Assembly: GCF_014648355.1 (NCBI RefSeq)
Contig: NZ_BMQY01000001.1
Coordinates: 1,444,255 to 1,508,254, forward strand
Source: Couchioplanes azureus
GTDB lineage: Bacteria; Actinomycetota; Actinomycetes; Mycobacteriales; Micromonosporaceae
Reading direction: 5' to 3'
Length of the DNA stretch: 64,000 bases
Below are positions 25,737 to 35,163 of this stretch, in pieces (position 1 is the first letter of the stretch; each line of letters starts with the position of its first letter). Under the pieces are notes generated by a model, which was given only the letters and a program-made list of their open reading frames with translations, was not told where the DNA came from and made no database searches. The position numbers and the translations under genes were made by a program.

Positions 25737-27080
25737 CTACGCCTTCATCTCGGCGGGCTTGCCGGCCTCGGGCAGCGTGGGATCCCGCTTCTGCGTGTCC
25801 ACCAGCTCCGCGTGCACGATGAGCCGCTGATAGTTGTTGTACTTCGGGTTGCACGTGGTGAGCGTCAGCAGCGCCTTGGTGGCCTTCTTGCCGGGCTGGC
25901 CGGGCACCGGCGCGACCACCTCGACCTGGTTCGGCTTGACGACCTCGCTGCCGATGACCTTGTACACGTACCAGTTGTCGCGCGTCTCGACGCCGATCAC
26001 GTCGCCCGTCTTCAGCTCGTCCAGCCGCCAGAAGATCTTGCGGATGCGGTGCCCGGCGACGGAGAAGTTGCCGATCTTCCCGGGCTGGGCCGTGTCCGGG
26101 TAGTGGCCCGGGGCGTACCGGATGTCCTGGGGGCGTACGCCGTCGACGACGACCCATTTCATGTCGAACTTGGGGATGTAGAGACGTCCCACCAGTCCCT
26201 TGCCCGGCGCCGCGGGAGCCTTCGCGGTCGGCCCGGCGCTCGGCGCCACCGTGGGGTCGTTCCACTCCTCGTCCAGCTGGGTGGCGAGGGTGTCCTGCTC
26301 GTTCTCGACCTTGGCGGAGTTGCCGAACACCTCGTACCCGGCGAACAGCAGGACGATCAGGCCGAAGGTGATCATCAGCTCGCCGGTGACCCGGATGCCG
26401 GTGCGGATCCGGGAACCGAGCGTCGGCCGGGTCAGCTCGGAATACACGCTCTTGTAGCCGTCGCCGGTCTGCTCGGGCCGGAGCTTGACGACCCGCTCGC
26501 CGCGCTTCGGCTTGGCCTCCTCCACCGGCGCTGCGACCTCCGGCGCCTCTTCTCGCGCGGAGCGCGGTATCTCGGGAGCCCGGAGCACCGCGGTCGCGGC
26601 GGGGTCCGGCACGCCGCCGACGTCCTGCATGCCTGCCGGGGCGATGCCCTGGGCGCCGTCCGCCTGGGCGGGGACCGGTCGCTGCCGGGCGGCGTTCCGA
26701 TCGCCGACCGGCCGGTGCGGGGCCTTGTTGCGCGGCCGGGAGGCGGCCTGGCCCGGGTCGTCCTGGGGCCCCGGCCGGACGCCAGGCTCCGGCCGGAGCC
26801 CGTCGACCGGCGCCGCGCCGGCCTCGGGGGGCCGGCGCCGGCGGCTCGCGCGTACCGGAGGGGTCTGCGGGCGGACCGCGGCCCGGACCACGACGGGGTC
26901 GGTGCCGGTGTCGGAAGCTGCCGGACCGCCCAGGCCGATCGGCGGCTCCAGCGGGCCGCCCGGCACGCCGTCCGGGGACGCGTCCGTGATGCGGGGGATG
27001 AATGCCGTCTGTGCGTCGCCGTCCGGTGCGCGGTGCCGGCCCGAGTTCGTCCTGCCCTCGGGGTTGTCCGGCGGCACCAT
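25737..27080 (-). CDS. class E sortase
   Basis: A 447-residue protein. A long disordered, Pro/Arg-rich cytoplasmic region covers about 1-225. A membrane helix lies near 238-258 ([19 protein letters not shown]). The sortase domain follows, with the catalytic histidine in FSVAGHR (near 343), the cysteine in [12 protein letters not shown] (near 409) and the arginine in [10 protein letters not shown] (near 418). Class E sortases anchor LAXTG-type surface proteins. ATG 27080 overlaps the upstream stop by one base (TGATG). No LAXTG substrate gene is seen in the window. Confidence 0.93.
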   Translation of the reverse strand: MVPPDNPEGRTNSGRHRAPDGDAQTAFIPRITDASPDGVPGGPLEPPIGLGGPAASDTGTDPVVVRAAVRPQTPPVRASRRRRPPEAGAAPVDGLRPEPGVRPGPQDDPGQAASRPRNKAPHRPVGDRNAARQRPVPAQADGAQGIAPAGMQDVGGVPDPAATAVLRAPEIPRSAREEAPEVAAPVEEAKPKRGERVVKLRPEQTGDGYKSVYSELTRPTLGSRIRTGIRVTGELMITFGLIVLLFAGYEVFGNSAKVENEQDTLATQLDEEWNDPTVAPSAGPTAKAPAAPGKGLVGRLYIPKFDMKWVVVDGVRPQDIRYAPGHYPDTAQPGKIGNFSVAGHRIRKIFWRLDELKTGDVIGVETRDNWYVYKVIGSEVVKPNQVEVVAPVPGQPGKKATKALLTLTTCNPKYNNYQRLIVHAELVDTQKRDPTLPEAGKPAEMKA

Positions 27081-27889
27081 CACTCGGTGACCTCGGCGGA
27101 TCGGAGGTCACTCGACCCGTCGTAAGCCCCCACAGTCACGTTCCTCTCGACGGTTTCCGTGTAGCCGAGGCCGTAGTCGGCGACAGCGTCGCGGAATTGC
27201 TGGACTCCCTCTGCGGACTCCAACGCCCGACGCAGCGCCGTGGGTTCGCCGATCGCCGTGATCTTGAAGGGTGGCGAGAAGACCTGGCCGTGTAGTAACA
27301 GCGTGTTGCCCACACAGCGTACCGCGCTCGTGGAGATGACGCGGACATCCATGATCGTCATCGCCTCGGCCCCACCAGCCCAGAGGGCGTTCACCACCGC
27401 CTGGACGTCACCCTGGTGGACGACCAGATCGTCGTTCTGCGGCGCGTCCGGGCCGCCGTCGGTGGTCCGCCGCGACGAGTCGTTGAGCGTCACCGTGACG
27501 CCGGGACCGCGCAGCCCCGTGAACCCCGCCGGCTCGCGCATGCCGTCGGCGCGCTGGCGGGCCTCCTTGACCGGTTCGTCGACGTCGGCGAGCCGGGCGG
27601 CGTCCTCGTCCACGGCCGCCCGCAGCGTGGCGGCCTGCCGCTCGCGGGCCTCCAGACGTACCCGCTTGTCCGTGATGAGCTGGGCGAGCTGCGGCCGGCG
27701 GTCGTCGCGCAGGGCGGTTCCGTCGGCGGTGGTGGCGGACGTGGTGAAGAGCAGACCCGCCGCGAGCGCGATCAGCGGTACGCCCACCGACCAGCCGCGC
27801 TGCCGCTGGCCCCGCCGCCGCGGCCGGAGCCCGCCGAGGGCCCGGCGCAGGACAAGTCGCCACGAGGGCGTCCCCGTGGTGTACTCCAC
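27080..27889 (-). CDS. DUF881 family membrane-anchored protein
   Basis: A 269-residue protein. An N-terminal membrane helix (about 35-52, [18 protein letters not shown]) is followed by a coiled-coil-like stretch (about 65-110) and the DUF881 core ([54 protein letters not shown]). Such genes sit near division and kinase loci in actinobacteria and Firmicutes; function is not established. GTG 27889 is chosen because AGAGGAAG lies six bases upstream; the frame stays open to 27925. It is coupled to the sortase by TGATG. Confidence 0.88.
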   Translation of the reverse strand: MEYTTGTPSWRLVLRRALGGLRPRRRGQRQRGWSVGVPLIALAAGLLFTTSATTADGTALRDDRRPQLAQLITDKRVRLEARERQAATLRAAVDEDAARLADVDEPVKEARQRADGMREPAGFTGLRGPGVTVTLNDSSRRTTDGGPDAPQNDDLVVHQGDVQAVVNALWAGGAEAMTIMDVRVISTSAVRCVGNTLLLHGQVFSPPFKITAIGEPTALRRALESAEGVQQFRDAVADYGLGYTETVERNVTVGAYDGSSDLRSAEVTE

Positions 27890-28057
27890 GTCGGTCTTCC
27901 TCTCGTGCTGGTCCGAAAAACCCACCGGCGGGTGCTTGCGTGCGCGCCGGTTTGACTACGCTAGCTGTCGAACAGTATTCGCCACGGGCAGCGTTCGGGG
28001 TCCCCGGAGCCGCTCAGGGGTGGGTTGTTCACCACTTGTTGCCCTCAGGAGAGCGCC

Positions 28058-28321
28058 GTGCCGAAGTCACAGGTTCGCAAGAAGAAGGTCTACACGCCGC
28101 CGACGGATGTCCGCCCCGCCGTGGCGGCCGCGTCCAAGAAGCCGAGCCCGTTCTGGGTGCCTTTCTCGGCGGTCTTCTTGATCGTGTTCGGCATCGCCTG
28201 GCTGGTGGTCTACTACCTCTCGGAGCAGCGGTATCCGGTCGAGGCCTGGCGCTTCTGGAACCTGGCCATCGGCTTCGGTTGCATGGTGGCCTCTCTGGGA
28301 ATCCTCTCTCGCTGGCGATAA
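28058..28321 (+). CDS. crgA: CrgA cell-division inhibitor
   Basis: An 87-residue protein with a basic N-terminus (PKSQVRKKKVYTPP) and two membrane helices (about 33-55 and 63-82), the normal CrgA plan. CrgA bridges FtsZ and septal wall-synthesis proteins and controls septation in Streptomyces and mycobacteria. GTG 28058 has AGGAGAG upstream. Divergent from the DUF881 gene. Confidence 0.93.
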   Translation: MPKSQVRKKKVYTPPTDVRPAVAAASKKPSPFWVPFSAVFLIVFGIAWLVVYYLSEQRYPVEAWRFWNLAIGFGCMVASLGILSRWR

Positions 28322-28349
28322 CCGCCGTAAAGTCTGCTTCAGTCCGACC

Positions 28350-28389
28350 GCGCACCCCCCAGGGCCGTTCTGCCTGCGGGGTGCGCTTT
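28350..28389 (+). terminator. crgA terminator
   Basis: A 9-bp stem GCGCACCCC (28350-28358) with GGGGTGCGC (28378-28386) followed by TTT. Confidence 0.7.
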
Positions 28390-28464
28390 CGGCTGGAGCG
28401 GCACCGAACAGTCGCCGGGCGCCGGGTGAGACGAACTCAACCGTCATGCCGGCATGCAGATTGA

Positions 28465-28481
28465 TTACCCGCGGGTAACAT
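28465..28481. promoter_or_regulatory. operator-like palindrome at the etfD promoter
   Basis: TTACCCGCGGGTAA (28465-28478) is a perfect 14-bp palindrome that overlaps a possible -10 TAACAT (28476-28481), 38 bases before etfD. The same element in the form TTAC-N3-CGGGTAAC occurs upstream of fadE5. Binding of a repressor here is inference. Confidence 0.65.
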
Positions 28482-28516
28482 AGGTCGGCACCCCCGACCG
28501 AGGAGGCACAAGGCAG

Positions 28517-30658
28517 ATGGGCATCGCGCAGATCGTCGCCACCGTCCTGGCGGGCGCCGTCACCCTCGTGGCGGTCGTCCTGGCGGTGCGGGCGGTCATC
28601 TCCATGACCGCGGTGATCCGTCAGGGTCAGCCCGACCCGTCGCGGTTCGACAACAAGGGCACCCGGACCAGGACCATGCTGGTCGAGACGCTCGGGCACA
28701 CCCGGATGCTCAAGTGGACCGCGGTCGGCGCGGCGCACTGGCTGGTCATGGTCTCGTTTATGATCTTGTTCCTGCTGGTCGTCGAGGCCTACTTCGAGAT
28801 CGCGAACCCCAAGGGCGGCCTGCCGCTGATCGGCCACTGGGTCGGCTACGGCCTGGTCACCGAGTGGATCGGCGTGCTCGGCCTGCTCGGCATCCTGTAC
28901 CTCATCTACCGCCGCCAGCGGGACATGCGGCGCAAGCTGTCCCGCTTCACCGGCTCCACGGCGTGGCAGGGCTACTTCGTCGAGGCGATCATCGTCGGCG
29001 TCCTCATCTGCGGCTTCCTGATCCGCGGCTTCAAGGTCGCCAACGACACCTTCGAGTACCCGGCCTGGGCGACGCCGGTCAGCCACGGCGTCGGCGCGCT
29101 GCTGCCGGCCGCGCCCAACGGCCCGACCTGGGTCGGCCTGGTCAAGATCTGCATCTCCATGGGCTGGCTGATCACCATCTCGCTCAACGTGACGATGGGT
29201 GTCGCCTGGCACCGGTTCCTGGCCTTCTTCAACATCTTCTTCAAGCGCAGCCCGGAGAAGCCGGCCGGCTCCGGCCTGGGCGCGCTGAAGCCCATGATGA
29301 GCGACGGCAAGCCCCTCGACTTCGAGGAGGCGGACCCGGAGAAGGACCAGTTCGGTGTCGCCCAGGTCGAGCAGTTCACCTGGAAGGGCCTGCTGGACTT
29401 CTCCACGTGCACCGAGTGCGGCCGCTGCCAGTCGCAGTGCCCGGCCTGGAACACGGCGAAGCCGCTCTCGCCCAAGCTGCTGGTGCTGTCGCTGCGCGAC
29501 CACGCGTACGCGAAGGCGCCCTACCTCCTCGCCGGCGGTGGCAAGGACCTCACGGGCGAGGAGAAGGGCACCGAGGAGCAGCTCAAGGGCGTCGACGTGC
29601 TGGCGCTCGCGGAGGCGGACCGGCCGCTGATCGGCGGCGTCGACGAGAACGGCGTCATCGACCCCGACGTGCTGTGGAGCTGCACCACCTGCGGTGCCTG
29701 CGTCGAGCAGTGCCCGGTGGACATCGAGCACGTCGACCACATCGTCGACATGCGCCGCTACCAGGTGCTGATCGAGTCCAACTTCCCGGCCGAGGCCGGC
29801 GTCATGCTGCGCAACCTGGAGAACAAGGGCAACCCCTGGGGCGCGCCGCAGAACACCCGCGAGGACTGGACCAAGGGCCTCGACTTCGAGATCAAGCGGG
29901 TCGGCGAGGCCGACTTCGAGTACCTCTTCTGGGTCGGCTGCGCCGGAGCCTTCGAGGACCGCGCCAAGAAGACGACCCGGGCGGTCGCCACGCTGCTGCA
30001 CGAGGCCGGCGTCGACTTCGCGATCCTCGGCGAGGGCGAGACCTGCTCCGGCGACCCGGCCCGCCGCATCGGCAACGAGTTCATCTTCCAGATGCTGGCC
30101 CAGCAGAACGTCGAGACGCTGCAGGAGGCCGAGGTCAAGAAGATCGTCGCGACCTGCCCGCACTGCTTCAACACCCTGGGCAACGAGTACGAGCAGCTCG
30201 GCCTCAAGGTCGAGGTCGTGCACCACACGCAGCTGCTGGCCCACCTGGTCGCCGAGGGCAAGCTCACCCCGGTGCAGCCGGTGGACGGCGGCGTCACCTA
30301 CCACGACCCGTGCTACCTGGGCCGGCACAACCGGGTCTTCGAGGCGCCTCGCGAGGTCCTCGGCTCGGCGATCGCCGGCGGCATCCAGGAGATGCCGCGC
30401 AACTCGGAGCGCTCCTTCTGCTGCGGCGCCGGCGGCGCGCGCATGTGGATGGAAGAGAAGATCGGCAAGCGGATCAACGTCGAGCGCACCGAAGAGGCGC
30501 TGGCCACGGGCGCGAAGACCATCGCGGTCGGCTGCCCGTTCTGCTACACGATGATCGGCGACGGGGTCACCGGCAAGGGCGAGCAGGAGAACGTCGAGGT
30601 CGTCGACGTGGCCAGCGTGCTGCTGCGCAGCATCAAGGGCGACAAGGCGCAGGCCTAG
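28517..30658 (+). CDS. etfD: EtfD-like membrane (Fe-S) oxidoreductase
   Basis: A 713-residue protein. The N-terminal half has about six membrane helices (1-245). A ferredoxin-type pair of 4Fe-4S motifs follows: CTECGRCQSQC near 297 and CTTCGACVEQC near 395. Two CCG-type cysteine-rich domains come next (CSGDPARR, ATCPHCFNTLG, then CCGAGGARMWMEE and VGCPFCYTMIG). This matches mycobacterial Rv0338c/EtfD, which takes electrons from ETF during beta-oxidation and passes them to menaquinone, and Bacillus FadF. ATG 28517, with GAGGAGG upstream. Monocistronic, with a hairpin after it. The palindrome at its promoter is shared with fadE5. Confidence 0.88.
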   Translation: MGIAQIVATVLAGAVTLVAVVLAVRAVISMTAVIRQGQPDPSRFDNKGTRTRTMLVETLGHTRMLKWTAVGAAHWLVMVSFMILFLLVVEAYFEIANPKGGLPLIGHWVGYGLVTEWIGVLGLLGILYLIYRRQRDMRRKLSRFTGSTAWQGYFVEAIIVGVLICGFLIRGFKVANDTFEYPAWATPVSHGVGALLPAAPNGPTWVGLVKICISMGWLITISLNVTMGVAWHRFLAFFNIFFKRSPEKPAGSGLGALKPMMSDGKPLDFEEADPEKDQFGVAQVEQFTWKGLLDFSTCTECGRCQSQCPAWNTAKPLSPKLLVLSLRDHAYAKAPYLLAGGGKDLTGEEKGTEEQLKGVDVLALAEADRPLIGGVDENGVIDPDVLWSCTTCGACVEQCPVDIEHVDHIVDMRRYQVLIESNFPAEAGVMLRNLENKGNPWGAPQNTREDWTKGLDFEIKRVGEADFEYLFWVGCAGAFEDRAKKTTRAVATLLHEAGVDFAILGEGETCSGDPARRIGNEFIFQMLAQQNVETLQEAEVKKIVATCPHCFNTLGNEYEQLGLKVEVVHHTQLLAHLVAEGKLTPVQPVDGGVTYHDPCYLGRHNRVFEAPREVLGSAIAGGIQEMPRNSERSFCCGAGGARMWMEEKIGKRINVERTEEALATGAKTIAVGCPFCYTMIGDGVTGKGEQENVEVVDVASVLLRSIKGDKAQA

Positions 30659-30678
30659 GCCGTCTCACCAGGACACCA

Positions 30679-30714
30679 CCACCACGGCGGCGGCGACGTC
30701 CGCCGTCGTGGTGG
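30679..30714 (+). terminator. etfD terminator-like hairpin
   Basis: A 14-bp stem with one imperfect pair (30679-30692 with 30701-30714) and an 8-nt loop, 20 bases after the stop. Confidence 0.6.
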
Positions 30715-30801
30715 CCAGCGCCGCGGCGGCCCGGATCCGGGCACCGCGGACGCCGATGAGACCGGCGGTTCCGGCACAATGAGGGCCGAGGTGAACCGAT
30801 C

Positions 30802-32136
30802 ATGGACGGCCTGATCCTGACGGCGGTGCTTCCGCTGGCTGCCTTCGCGTTGCTGACCGTGGGCAACGCGTTCTTCGTCGCCGCCGAGTTCGGGCTGGTC
30901 ACCGTCGACCGGGTGGAGATCGACAAGCGTGCCGACGCGGGCGAGCGCCGGGCCCGCACCGTACGCGACGCCCTGCACGAGCTCTCCTTCCAGCTCTCCG
31001 GCACGCAACTCGGCATCACGCTGACCGCGCTGCTCACCGGCTATCTGGCCGAGCCCGCGCTGTCCCGGCTGTTCACCCCGGCCATCGCGCCGATCGGCGG
31101 CCGGCACACCGCCGCCATCACCCACCTGCTCGCCCTGGTGCTGGCCACGCTGGTGTCGATGCTCTTCGGCGAGCTCGTACCGAAGAACGCCGCACTGGCC
31201 CGCCCGATGAAGGTCGCCCTGCTGACGGCGGCGCCGCTGCGTACCTTCTCGAAGCTCTTCAAATGGCTGATCAGCGCGCTGAACGGCTCCGCCAACTGGC
31301 TGGTCCGGCGGATGGGGATCGAGCCGCAGGAGGAGCTCGCCAGCGCCCGTTCCCCCGAGGAGCTGGGGCTGCTCGCCGCGATCAGCGCCCGCGCCGGGGC
31401 GCTGCCGGACGAGACCGCGACGCTGCTGCGCCGCACCATCCGCTTCGGCGAGAAGCGCGCGGCCGAGGCGATGACGCCGCGCGTCGACGTGGTCGGCCTC
31501 AAGACCACTGCCAGCCTCGCGGACCTCATCACGGTGGCGCGGGAGACCGGGCACACCCGCTTTCCCGTGTACGAGTCGACGCTCGACCTCGTCATGGGTG
31601 TCGTCGGCGTGTCGGACGCGCTCGGTGTCGCACCCGACCGCCGGGCCGCCACGCCGGTGTCGGCCGTGGCCCGGGAGCCGGTCTACGTCCCGGAGAGCCT
31701 CGGGCTGGACCGGGTGCTGGCGGCGCTGCGGGCCGCCGACGCCGACCTGGCGATCGTGGTCGACGAGTACGGCGGCACCGACGGCGTGGTGACCGTCGAG
31801 GACCTCATCGAGGAGCTGGTGGGTGAGATCGCCGACGAGCACGACGTGGACGTGGTGGAGACCGGCAGCGAGGAGCTGACCGCGCCCGACGGCGGGCGGA
31901 CGATCCTCGTCGACGGCCTGCTGCGCGAGGACGAGCTCGCCGAGCAGACGGGGTTCCGGCTGCCCGAGGGGCCGTACGAGACGCTCGCCGGCTTTCTGCT
32001 CGCCCGTCTCGGTCACATTCCCACGGCGGGGGAGTCGCTCGAGGAGGAAGGCTGGGAGTTCACCGTGATGCAGGTGGACCGGCACCGCATCGAACAGGTC
32101 CGCGTCGTCACGCCGCCGGAGCCCGCCGATGACTGA
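30802..32136 (+). CDS. CNNM / CBS-pair transporter (HlyC/CorC family), long form
   Basis: A 444-residue protein. The CNNM/DUF21 membrane domain (about 1-195, with GTQLGITLTALLTGYLAEPA and FGELVPKN), a CBS pair (about 215-340, ending VVDEYGGTDGVVTVEDLIEE) and a C-terminal CorC/HlyC domain (about 355-440) are in the family order. Members are implicated in Mg2+ or other cation export. ATG 30802 has GAGGTGA upstream. It overlaps the next gene by 8 bp; such long/short tandem pairs are usual in actinobacteria. Confidence 0.93.
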   Translation: MDGLILTAVLPLAAFALLTVGNAFFVAAEFGLVTVDRVEIDKRADAGERRARTVRDALHELSFQLSGTQLGITLTALLTGYLAEPALSRLFTPAIAPIGGRHTAAITHLLALVLATLVSMLFGELVPKNAALARPMKVALLTAAPLRTFSKLFKWLISALNGSANWLVRRMGIEPQEELASARSPEELGLLAAISARAGALPDETATLLRRTIRFGEKRAAEAMTPRVDVVGLKTTASLADLITVARETGHTRFPVYESTLDLVMGVVGVSDALGVAPDRRAATPVSAVAREPVYVPESLGLDRVLAALRAADADLAIVVDEYGGTDGVVTVEDLIEELVGEIADEHDVDVVETGSEELTAPDGGRTILVDGLLREDELAEQTGFRLPEGPYETLAGFLLARLGHIPTAGESLEEEGWEFTVMQVDRHRIEQVRVVTPPEPADD

Positions 32137-33154
32137 GCTGGTCGTCACCGTCCTGCTGCTACTGGGCAACGCCCTCTTCGTGGGCGGCGAGTTCGCGCTG
32201 ATCGCGTCCCGGCGTACGGCCCTGGAGCCGCTGGCGGAGACGTCCCGCCCGGCGCGCTGGGCGCTGTCGGCGATGAACCAGATCCCGTTGATGATCGCGG
32301 GTGCGCAGCTCGGCATCACGGTCTGCTCGCTGGGCCTGGGCGCGATCGCCGAGCCGGCGCTCGCGCACCTGCTGGAGGGCCCGTTCGCGGCGGCGGGCCT
32401 GCCGGAGAGCGCGATCCACCCGGTCGCGTTCGTCCTCGCCCTCGTCGTCGTGGTCTTCCTGCACACCGTCGTCGGCGAGATGGTGCCCAAGAACATCACG
32501 CTGGCCGGCCCGGAACGCTCGGCGCTGATCCTCGGCCCGTTCATGCTCGCCTTCTGTACGGCGACCCGCCCGGTCCTGACCGCGATGCGCTGGGCGTCGC
32601 GCATGGTGCTGGCCCTGTGGAAGATCGAGGCGACGGACGCGGTCAAGACGGTGTTCACCGCCGAGGAGCTGGCGGGCATGGTGACCCAGGCCAGGTCGGA
32701 GGGGCTGCTCGGCACGGAACAGTACGAGCGCATCCACGCGGCGCTGGGCCTCGGCGAGCGGACGGCGGCCGACACCCTGCGGCCCTGGTCCGGGGTGACC
32801 ACGGTGGCGGACGACGCGTCACCGGCCACGATCGAGGCGGTGGCGACCCGCAGCGGGCGGTCCCGCTTTCCGGTCGTGCAGCGCGAGTCGCGGCGGGTGC
32901 TCGGCTTCGTGCACGTCAAGGATGTCCTGGGCTATACGGGCGCGCAGCGCCGGCTGCCCATCCCGGGGGAGATCATCCGGCCGCTGGCCGTGGTGCCGCC
33001 GGACCGCAACCTGGCCGATCTGCTGCTGACGATGCGCCGGGACCGGCGCCACATCGTGCTGGTGAGCGACGGGCGTCGGCCGCTCGGTGTGATCTCCCTG
33101 GACGACGTGCTGCACGCGGTGATCGGTGAGCCCGCGGCACCGCGGAGCGGGTGA
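32129..33154 (+). CDS. CNNM / CBS-pair transporter, short form
   Basis: A 341-residue paralogue of the preceding protein: DUF21 membrane domain (about 1-180, with AGAQLGITVCSLGLGAIAEP and VGEMVPKN) and a CBS pair (about 195-335). It ends after the CBS pair and lacks the CorC domain. ATG 32129 lies 8 bp inside the previous gene, so the two proteins are probably made together and may form a heteromer. Confidence 0.92.
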   Translation: MTELVVTVLLLLGNALFVGGEFALIASRRTALEPLAETSRPARWALSAMNQIPLMIAGAQLGITVCSLGLGAIAEPALAHLLEGPFAAAGLPESAIHPVAFVLALVVVVFLHTVVGEMVPKNITLAGPERSALILGPFMLAFCTATRPVLTAMRWASRMVLALWKIEATDAVKTVFTAEELAGMVTQARSEGLLGTEQYERIHAALGLGERTAADTLRPWSGVTTVADDASPATIEAVATRSGRSRFPVVQRESRRVLGFVHVKDVLGYTGAQRRLPIPGEIIRPLAVVPPDRNLADLLLTMRRDRRHIVLVSDGRRPLGVISLDDVLHAVIGEPAAPRSG

Positions 33155-33208
33155 CGTACCGACCGTCCCGGTGGGCCGTTCGGCTTACCCCCTTTGGGGT
33201 GGTTTAGG

Positions 33209-33250
33209 CCACTTTTGCGCCGGCCCGGAGTTTGGGCCCACCACTTTTGC
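33209..33250. repeat. direct repeat CCACTTTTGC
   Basis: Ten bases are repeated exactly at 33209-33218 and 33241-33250, a spacing of 32 bp (about three helical turns), just upstream of the secreted LamG-like gene. It may bind a regulator. Confidence 0.4.
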
Positions 33251-33272
33251 CCGATTTTCGGACAATAAACGT

Positions 33273-34133
33273 ATGTTCGACACTCGCCGGTCATGGTTCA
33301 GCCCGCTCGGCGCGCTCACGGCCACCGCCGTCTTCGGCGCGGGCCTGCTGGCCGTCGCCCACTTCGCCCAGCGCAGCGACGCCGCGCCCCGGCTCACGCC
33401 GCTGATCATGCCCCGCCCGTCGGCGGGCGTCCTGACCCCCGCGGCCTTCGGCTTCGCGGCACCCGCGCCGCCGGGCAAGGTCGCCGTCGCGGCGGCCCCG
33501 GTCACCGTCCGCTACACCTTCGACGGCGGCGTGACGGCACCGATCACCGACGTACGCGGCGGCTTCGAGCTGCGCCCCCTGGGCCAGAACGGCGGCACGC
33601 TCAGCCTGGTCCCGCAGGGCGCGGGCCTGGCGGTGCAGTATCCGGACCGCTGCACCCTCCTTCGGGAACGCGAATGCCCCCGCGCGATCCTGGAAGGCTT
33701 CCGCGACGACAGCCTCAACCCCGGCACCCGTCCGATGCAGTACGGCGCGTCGGTCCTGATGACCCACAGCGACCTCGCGGACGGCGCCAACGTCCTCCAG
33801 AAGGGGTATTCGGTCGGCGGCATCAGCCAGTTCAAGCTTCAGGTCGACCACCGGGCGGGCCACCCCAGCTGCGTGATCGCCGGCCGCAACCGCATCTACC
33901 GGGCGGAACCGCTGGTCGACGTGGCCGACGGGACCTGGCACCAGCTGGTGTGCACCCGTACGGCGAACCGTCTGGAACTCGCGGTCGACGGCGTGCGCCG
34001 GGCGTCGGTGCCCGTGCCGCCGCGCCTGTCGATCGCCAACGCCGAACCGCTGCGGGTCGGCGGCAAGGGCGCCAACAAGGGCAACGACCAGTACGCCGGC
34101 CTGATCGACAACGTCTTCCTGTCGATCCATTGA
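33273..34133 (+). CDS. secreted laminin-G / concanavalin-like protein
   Basis: A 286-residue exported protein. The signal sequence covers about 1-38 (basic FDTRRSW, then a hydrophobic stretch to VAHFAQRSDAA). The rest reads as a LamG-like jelly roll: VTVRYTFDGG, GISQFKLQVDHRAGHPSCVI, DGTWHQLVCTRTANRLELAV and YAGLIDNVFLSIH. Such domains bind carbohydrates or surfaces. ATG 33273 has no ribosome-binding site but GACAAT at -12 to -7, so leaderless initiation is likely. Two cysteine pairs could form disulfides. Ligand unknown. Confidence 0.8.
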   Translation: MFDTRRSWFSPLGALTATAVFGAGLLAVAHFAQRSDAAPRLTPLIMPRPSAGVLTPAAFGFAAPAPPGKVAVAAAPVTVRYTFDGGVTAPITDVRGGFELRPLGQNGGTLSLVPQGAGLAVQYPDRCTLLRERECPRAILEGFRDDSLNPGTRPMQYGASVLMTHSDLADGANVLQKGYSVGGISQFKLQVDHRAGHPSCVIAGRNRIYRAEPLVDVADGTWHQLVCTRTANRLELAVDGVRRASVPVPPRLSIANAEPLRVGGKGANKGNDQYAGLIDNVFLSIH

Positions 34134-34147
34134 CCCGGGACGCGCAC

Positions 34148-34187
34148 ACGGAACCCGCCCGGCGGCAAGGGGCGGGGCGGGATCCGT
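34148..34187. terminator. terminator between convergent genes
   Basis: A 13-bp stem with one mismatch (34148-34160 with 34175-34187) lies between the LamG-like gene and the convergent secreted protein gene. Confidence 0.65.
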
Positions 34188-34195
34188 CGGTGCCG

Positions 34196-34933
34196 TCAGG
34201 CCTGCGGGTTGAGCAGGATCCGGCCGAGCTGGTTGGCGCAGTTGCCCCACTTGTTGCTGTTCGTGATCTTCAGGACGTAGGCCCGCTGCGGGTCGAGGCC
34301 GGTGAAGGTCTGCGACCGGGCGGCGGTCCAGCTGTTCGAGTTGTCCGTGGTCGTGGAGATCACCTTGTTGTCCGAGACCCGGACCAGCTGGGCCGTGCTG
34401 GTGAAGCTCATCGTGGGGTTGTTCTTGTCGTCCTGCGTCGCCCCGCCGGTCGGGCCGCCCAGGTAACCCATCCACTGCGGCGCGGAGTACGTGAAGGTCG
34501 CCCTGGTGGGGTCGGCCGAGCGGACCGCCTTCGCCTTGATCACCGAGGTGGGTGCCAGCGACTTCTCGATCACGTACCGGCTGGTCCCCTGGCCCTGCGC
34601 GTCGCGGGAGGCGACGGTGATCCGGTACCGCGAGCACTTGTTCGGCGTCGAGACCGTCAGCTGGTGCTGCCCGCCCGCGTTCAGCTTCTGGGTGGCCGCG
34701 ACGACGTACTGCCGAGTGACGATTCCATCGCTGACCGTAACGAGGTAGTTCGAGGCGCCCGCGACCGGCTTCCAGTAGACCCACGTCTCGATGGCCTTCT
34801 GGTACGACCGCACGTTCGTCAGGCCCATCGGCGGACCCGGCACGTGCGTCGCCGCGGAAGCCGCTTGCGGAACCGCGAGGGTGGTGGCGATCATCGCCAT
34901 ACCCAGGGCGGCAACCAGGCGTGCCAGCTTCAT
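34196..34933 (-). CDS. secreted protein with fibronectin-III-like repeats
   Basis: A 245-residue protein with a clear signal peptide (MKLARLVAALGMAMIATTLA, cleavage after AASA near 28). The mature part has two beta-sandwich-like repeats (KAIETWVYWKPVAGASNYLV ... ; ... SNSWTAARSQTFTGLDPQRA) that resemble Fn3-type modules. Two cysteines are far apart. ATG 34933 has GGAGG nine bases upstream; the longer frame to 35191 is not supported. No enzymatic motif is seen; function unknown. Confidence 0.75.
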   Translation of the reverse strand: MKLARLVAALGMAMIATTLAVPQAASAATHVPGPPMGLTNVRSYQKAIETWVYWKPVAGASNYLVTVSDGIVTRQYVVAATQKLNAGGQHQLTVSTPNKCSRYRITVASRDAQGQGTSRYVIEKSLAPTSVIKAKAVRSADPTRATFTYSAPQWMGYLGGPTGGATQDDKNNPTMSFTSTAQLVRVSDNKVISTTTDNSNSWTAARSQTFTGLDPQRAYVLKITNSNKWGNCANQLGRILLNPQA

Positions 34934-35163
34934 GTCTGCGTTCCTCCACGTGCGTCGGTGACTAGAGAACCTTGACACCGGACTCTCAAGCCACCCGCAA
35001 GACCGTCTGAGCGTTCCCGCAATGCCGCGCCGATCGGGCCGCAAACCACTCAACAGAGCGTGACGCTCACGCAGTGTCATCCCGCGTCTCCGGTGGACGG
35101 GCCGGGGTGTCCCCGGGTGCCCTTCTCGATTAGTGTCCCGGGTCTGGAACCTGAAGGGGCGAC

